A DNA stretch of 35,644 nt, taken from Desulfurococcales archaeon. Lineage in GTDB: Archaea > Thermoproteota > Thermoprotei_A > Sulfolobales > NBVN01. The position numbers and the translations under genes are program-made. The stretch covers positions 1 through 35,644 of the forward strand of contig JALWQN010000153.1 of the NCBI GenBank assembly GCA_027083115.1, given 5' to 3'. The notes beneath the pieces are model-generated. The model made no database searches. It was not told where the DNA came from and saw nothing but the letters and a program-made list of their open reading frames with translations. Shown here piece by piece: positions 32,876 to 35,644 of the stretch; position 1 is the stretch's first letter; every line of letters starts with the position of its first letter.

Positions 32876-33558
32876 GTTACGCAAGGGCTTTAAGGCATGA
32901 AGTGCTTAGGGCTGCCGAAGACTACAGGTACCTGCTGGATAGGGGCTATAATCCTTCAAGCGCTCTAGACCTAATTACCTCCAGATATCTATTGAGTAGA
33001 GAAGAAAGGGTTCTTCTTTACAGGTGTGTCCACTCCAGCGAAGACGCCGCTGAAATCATCAGCAAGGTAGTTGACTCAAGCGAGATTAAAGGTAAGGAAT
33101 TAGTTGTTGATGGGTATAACGTAATCCTGACTGTGGCCTCAGGCGTTGAGGGAAGGACCTTATATCTTTGTGACGACACATTCGTTAGGGACTTGAGGAG
33201 CGTTAAAGTAAGGAACTTCTCTTCCTCCTCGCTGCTGACAGCAATAAAACTAATATCTGAGAAGGTTGAGGAGCTGAAGCCCTTAAGAATCACGCTTTTC
33301 TTAGATAGGAACGTCAGTTGGAGCGCAAGACATGCGGAAGCCATTAAGCAAGAAATCCGTAAGAACGTGGACGTTATCCTAGCAAGTAAGGCAGACACCT
33401 CAGTCATTAAGGAGGGGGGAATAGCCTCAAGCAGTGACTACCTAATACTGGAGAAATCCAGTCACGTGTACGATTTAGCTGGGGAAATAATAAAAACAAA
33501 ATACAGGAAGCAATTAAATACAGCAATATACTCCCTTTTCATTAATTCTCAAAGATAG
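32872..33558 (+). CDS. DUF434-like protein with a NYN/PIN-like VDGYNV motif
   Basis: 228 residues, translationally coupled to alaS (4-nt ATGA overlap). The N-terminal 70 residues (LRAAEDYRYLLDRGYNPSSALDLITSRYLLSREERVLLYR) resemble DUF434 proteins. The C-terminal part begins KELVVDGYNVILTV and contains DDTFVRDLR, ITLFLDRNVSWS and SSSDYLIL; acidic residues at strand ends resemble NYN/PIN nuclease folds. A nuclease acting on RNA is a reasonable inference but unproven. Coupling to alaS hints at a tRNA- or translation-linked task. Confidence 0.78.
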   Translation: MSYARALRHEVLRAAEDYRYLLDRGYNPSSALDLITSRYLLSREERVLLYRCVHSSEDAAEIISKVVDSSEIKGKELVVDGYNVILTVASGVEGRTLYLCDDTFVRDLRSVKVRNFSSSSLLTAIKLISEKVEELKPLRITLFLDRNVSWSARHAEAIKQEIRKNVDVILASKADTSVIKEGGIASSSDYLILEKSSHVYDLAGEIIKTKYRKQLNTAIYSLFINSQR

Positions 33559-33626
33559 TGCCGGCCTTACAAGCAAAAATAAAATTTAAAGAACCTTAAT
33601 GAACAAAGAATCGGGCTTCAAACTAA

Positions 33627-33704
33627 GGGCCCGTCGCCCAGCCAGGATAGGGCGCCGGCCTTCTAAGCCGGTTGTCGCGGGTTCAAATCCCGCCGGGCCC
33701 GCCA
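33627..33704 (+). tRNA. tRNA-Arg (anticodon TCT)
   Basis: Acceptor GGGCCCG/CGGGCCC, anticodon stem CCGGC/GCCGG with loop CTTCTAA, T-arm GCGGG-TTCAAAT-CCCGC, discriminator G, encoded CCA. No intron. A TTTAAAG element around 33585-33591 is a possible TATA box, implying a 5' leader of about 14 nt. Its 3' half is repeated at 35441-35518. Confidence 0.97.
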
Positions 33705-33733
33705 CATAAATTACTCCTTATATAAGTCATTAG
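33656..33733 (+). repeat. Direct repeat, copy 1 (3' part of tRNA-Arg plus 29 bp downstream), putative attL
   Basis: 78 bp starting in the anticodon stem and ending 29 bp beyond the encoded CCA. It matches 35441-35518 at 75 of 78 positions. Repeats that start near the anticodon and run through the tRNA 3' end are what archaeal (SSV-type) integrases leave behind. Confidence 0.85.
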
Positions 33734-33985
33734 TCGTCTCTGTCTGATAAGTTTACTACATCAGAGAATTGAAAAACTATTGGAACCAGATATAGTTTGA
33801 AGTATAATAAATTAATGTTAGGGGTGGTGGTTCGAAAACCCCCGAAGGCGAATATTACATCTTAGGGGCGTCGTCCTTTATTAGCTGGTATTGTCTTATT
33901 AATTCTCCATTTACCTTTACGAGATTACAGCTTTTTGGGTGAGTGGAAGGGATAACTGTTATATGCGTGTGGCAGAAAATATTAT
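33734..33985 (+). other. Non-coding stretch at the left end of the islet
   Basis: No gene seen. It contains a hairpin TCTGAT-11 nt-ATCAGA (33743-33765). It also contains a GGTT-CGAA-AACC tetraloop hairpin inside a G/C-run context (33821-33843) that looks like a tRNA T-arm. A TTATATG element near 33958-33964 could be the TATA box for a leaderless transcript of the next gene. Confidence 0.4.
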
Positions 33986-34573
33986 GTGGGATGGAGTGTG
34001 CGTGGTTTGGAGAGAACTATTAGAAGCATCTTTTTGGAGCTCGAGCACCTGGGTTATGAACCAGTGATTGTTGGCACTTATGCGTTGATAGTTCAGGGCT
34101 GGCTTCCACCTACATACTTGGATGAAACTAAAGATGTTGACATATATGTGGACGAGCCTATGGTTGTGTTTGATGAGAGGGTTGAGGAGAGAATGCTGGC
34201 CCTTGGTCTTAGTGTTGGGAGGTCGGAGTCAGGTGGCCTCTACATAGAGGCAGGCAAACCCGTAGAAATCGTATACCCTATTCATGACTTCTTCGTTCCA
34301 AGAACTTTACTTAAACATGTAGTAAGGGTTGAAAGGCTGAGAGTGATTGAGGGACACGCCGCACTCGTAGCTAAAGCCCTAGGCTCACCTATTGAGCACT
34401 TAGCTCCCACCATTAAGGCAATAGGTATTAAAGTTGATATTCAGAGTCTACGTAATCTTCTTAGGAGCATCGCCAGTGATGTAGAGCCTTCAAGGTATAT
34501 GGTTGCGAGAAGGCGAGTAGAGGCCTTCATCAATGAAATGTTTCCGGTAAAGAGGGAGGGTGATACAAAATGA
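33986..34573 (+). CDS. Putative nucleotidyltransferase-fold protein (AbiEii/MNT-like), islet gene 1
   Basis: 195 residues. The segment VIVGTYALIVQGW followed by TKDVDIYVDEP (about 31-59) resembles the G-x-A helix and D-x-D motif of the DNA polymerase beta-type nucleotidyltransferase superfamily. KPVEIVYP near 90 could supply the third acidic residue. That superfamily includes AbiEii and MNT toxin or antitoxin proteins. GTG 33986 lies about 26 nt from a TATA-like element, fitting a leaderless mRNA; TTG 34007 is an alternative. It overlaps the next gene by 4 nt. The assignment is motif-level only; family not firmly identified. Confidence 0.6.
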   Translation: MGWSVRGLERTIRSIFLELEHLGYEPVIVGTYALIVQGWLPPTYLDETKDVDIYVDEPMVVFDERVEERMLALGLSVGRSESGGLYIEAGKPVEIVYPIHDFFVPRTLLKHVVRVERLRVIEGHAALVAKALGSPIEHLAPTIKAIGIKVDIQSLRNLLRSIASDVEPSRYMVARRRVEAFINEMFPVKREGDTK

Positions 34574-35178
34574 AGGTTGACCTCGGTGCCTTTGTGTCTG
34601 CCCTTAAAGGTTGGACGCTATGTATTAACGAAACTAGATGCGATTGCATGATATGTGTCCGCTTACCTGATTGGGCAGGGAATCTTGGTGAGCATGAGAA
34701 GGTTTATCTGGCCCTCTACATTACGTCCAAGCACCTACTCGACTATAGATTAACTGCCTCCATGCACATCTACTTGGTAAGGAACAAGGTCGCATTAAGG
34801 CCAGAAATATTGACAAAAGCCCTCAGAGATGCTAAAGTAGTTTCTAAAATCCCACGAGCCATAGAGGAGGAGAGCCCCTACGTATGGGAGGCAGTGCTCT
34901 ATAAGGGAATACTCTATGCGGAACAGATACTGAGCCTTGGCAAGCCTATCATAGTCAAGGTGGAGCCACCGAGGGATAAGCGTGCCCGTGAGAGACTAAG
35001 AGTGCTACTTGAGGGAAAGAGGGTAACCATCAAGGGCAGAACCTACCATGTTGGGGGGCTAACCAAAAAGCTCGGTGGTCAAAGAATAGCGCCCTGGGCA
35101 TATCTACTGCCCAGGAGGAATGTGCCAAAACTACTTAAGCAAGTGAAGTCAAGAGCACGGATCAACGTGGCAGGATGA
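34570..35178 (+). CDS. Unknown protein, islet gene 2, coupled to the nucleotidyltransferase-like gene
   Basis: I do not recognise this 202-residue protein. An N-terminal Cys cluster (CINETRCDCMIC, residues 17-28) could bind a metal. The middle is mixed helix and strand, and the C-terminal 70 residues are strongly basic (KRARERLRVLLEGKRVTIKGRTYHVGG, ending KSRARINVAG), suggesting nucleic-acid contact. ATG overlaps the preceding stop (ATGA), so the two are coexpressed, probably with matched amounts. Together they could be a toxin-antitoxin-like or defence pair, which is inference from architecture and islet context. Confidence 0.6.
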   Translation: MKVDLGAFVSALKGWTLCINETRCDCMICVRLPDWAGNLGEHEKVYLALYITSKHLLDYRLTASMHIYLVRNKVALRPEILTKALRDAKVVSKIPRAIEEESPYVWEAVLYKGILYAEQILSLGKPIIVKVEPPRDKRARERLRVLLEGKRVTIKGRTYHVGGLTKKLGGQRIAPWAYLLPRRNVPKLLKQVKSRARINVAG

Positions 35179-35199
35179 GATACTATGTGAGAAGAAACC

Positions 35200-35385
35200 T
35201 TAGCATATACTTCTGAAACAATCGGAAAGCACTAAACGATAAACAGAGTTATTCTTGGCAAAAGCGTGCAAACTCCTATGCATTGGGAAATCTAAATATA
35301 GCACTGACACCATACGCTCAATCCAATTAGGAGGTATAATTATGTATCCATCCCAAAACTCAAGCCTTTTCAGCTTCCTCATCAT
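35200..35385 (-). CDS. Possible small ORF in the islet
   Basis: 61 codons on the minus strand from ATG 35385 (MMRKLKRLEFWDGYIIIPPN...). No family recognised and no clear ribosome-binding site; the sequence upstream is A+T-rich. It is the only candidate gene in the 260 bp between islet gene 2 and the right repeat. It may be chance or a gene remnant. Confidence 0.2.
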   Translation of the reverse strand: MMRKLKRLEFWDGYIIIPPNWIERMVSVLYLDFPMHRSLHAFAKNNSVYRLVLSDCFRSIC

Positions 35386-35440
35386 TTTTACTCTTTGTCT
35401 CCATTTAGATTAGAAGTAGATGCACTACTTTATGTGGTTT

Positions 35441-35518
35441 CGGCCTTCTAAGCCGGTTGTCGCGGGTTCAAATCCCGGCGGGCCTGCCACATAAATTACC
35501 CCTTATATAAGTCATTAG
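35441..35518 (+). repeat. Direct repeat, copy 2 (truncated tRNA-Arg 3' half), putative attR
   Basis: Matches 33656-33733 with three differences. Two fall in tRNA stem positions (35478 C to G in the T-stem, 35485 C to T in the acceptor strand) and would break pairs, as expected for a copy no longer selected as a tRNA. The 5' half of a tRNA is absent, so this is not a functional gene. Confidence 0.85.
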
Positions 35519-35644
35519 CAAGACTATTGGTGAAAATTACTTCGGAAGCTAATTATTGGGTGACGTCTTTTAGTGCGTCATGAGGATAGCAGATTCTTTA
35601 GGATTTGCCCTTCCTTCATTACGAGCACTATATTATCCTTATTC
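35519..35644 (+). other. Right edge of the window
   Basis: 126 bp with no gene, RNA or repeat that I can support. Confidence 0.3.

Noticed and set aside
35441-35518. Second functional tRNA-Arg
   Set aside because: Only the 3' half is present and two changes disrupt stem pairs; no 5' half or promoter.
1-35644. CRISPR array or insertion sequence
   Set aside because: No regularly spaced repeats and no transposase-like ORF were seen anywhere in the window.

Overview
This window comes from the chromosome of a hyperthermophilic archaeon, most likely a member of the Crenarchaeota (Thermoprotei). I cannot name the genus. The evidence is archaeal/eukaryotic-type ribosomal proteins (eS4, eL32, eL19, eL34, eL14, eS19, eL39, eL31, eL20), AGGTGAT-type ribosome-binding sites, TATA-box promoters about 26 nt upstream of RNA starts, tRNA genes with encoded CCA, three intron-bearing tRNA genes, and a cbf5 gene interrupted by a bulge-helix-bulge (BHB) intron as known in Crenarchaeota. 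Start codons are a mix of ATG, GTG and TTG, with one probable CTG.

Layout. (1) 1-681, minus strand: the N-terminal part of rtcB, the RNA 3'-phosphate ligase, interrupted by an intein at its conserved metal-binding cysteine; the gene runs off the left edge. (2) 798-13058: a long plus-strand ribosomal block uL22-uS3-uL29-rnp1-uS17-uL14-uL24-eS4-uL5-uS14-uS8-uL6-eL32-eL19-uL18-uS5-uL30-uL15-secY-adkA-DUF106-eL34-cmk-eL14. uS14 is too short for the ORF track. (3) 13118-14156: cbf5, split in the ORF track by a 22-nt BHB intron that lies inside the catalytic Asp codon. (4) 14181: tRNA-Ser. (5) 14449-19584: a BMP-type ABC importer, probably for nucleosides, whose binding protein appears to start at CTG, followed by an orphan membrane protein and tRNA-Glu (with intron). 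(6) 20320-22503: nep1 (minus), rnp4 and a CRM-domain protein (plus), tRNA-Phe with intron (minus), archease (minus), tRNA-Gly with intron (plus). (7) 22522-33558: a beta-hydroxyacid dehydrogenase, then eS19-PDCD5-eL39-eL31-aIF6-eL20-prefoldin alpha-ftsY-secE-spt5-uL11-uL1-uL10-alaS-DUF434-like. eL39 and secE are absent from the ORF track. (8) 33627-35518: tRNA-Arg and, 1785 bp downstream, a 78-bp copy of its 3' half. The two copies bracket a small islet carrying a putative nucleotidyltransferase and an unknown partner gene.

How it fits together. Most of the window is translation, protein export and RNA processing. RNA splicing recurs: the window encodes the ligase (RtcB) and its activator (archease), and at least four transcripts that should need them (tRNA-Glu, tRNA-Phe, tRNA-Gly and cbf5 mRNA). 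RtcB must itself undergo protein splicing, and Cbf5 lacks its catalytic aspartate until its mRNA is spliced. The tRNA-Arg-flanked islet is the most plausible horizontally acquired and least described segment.
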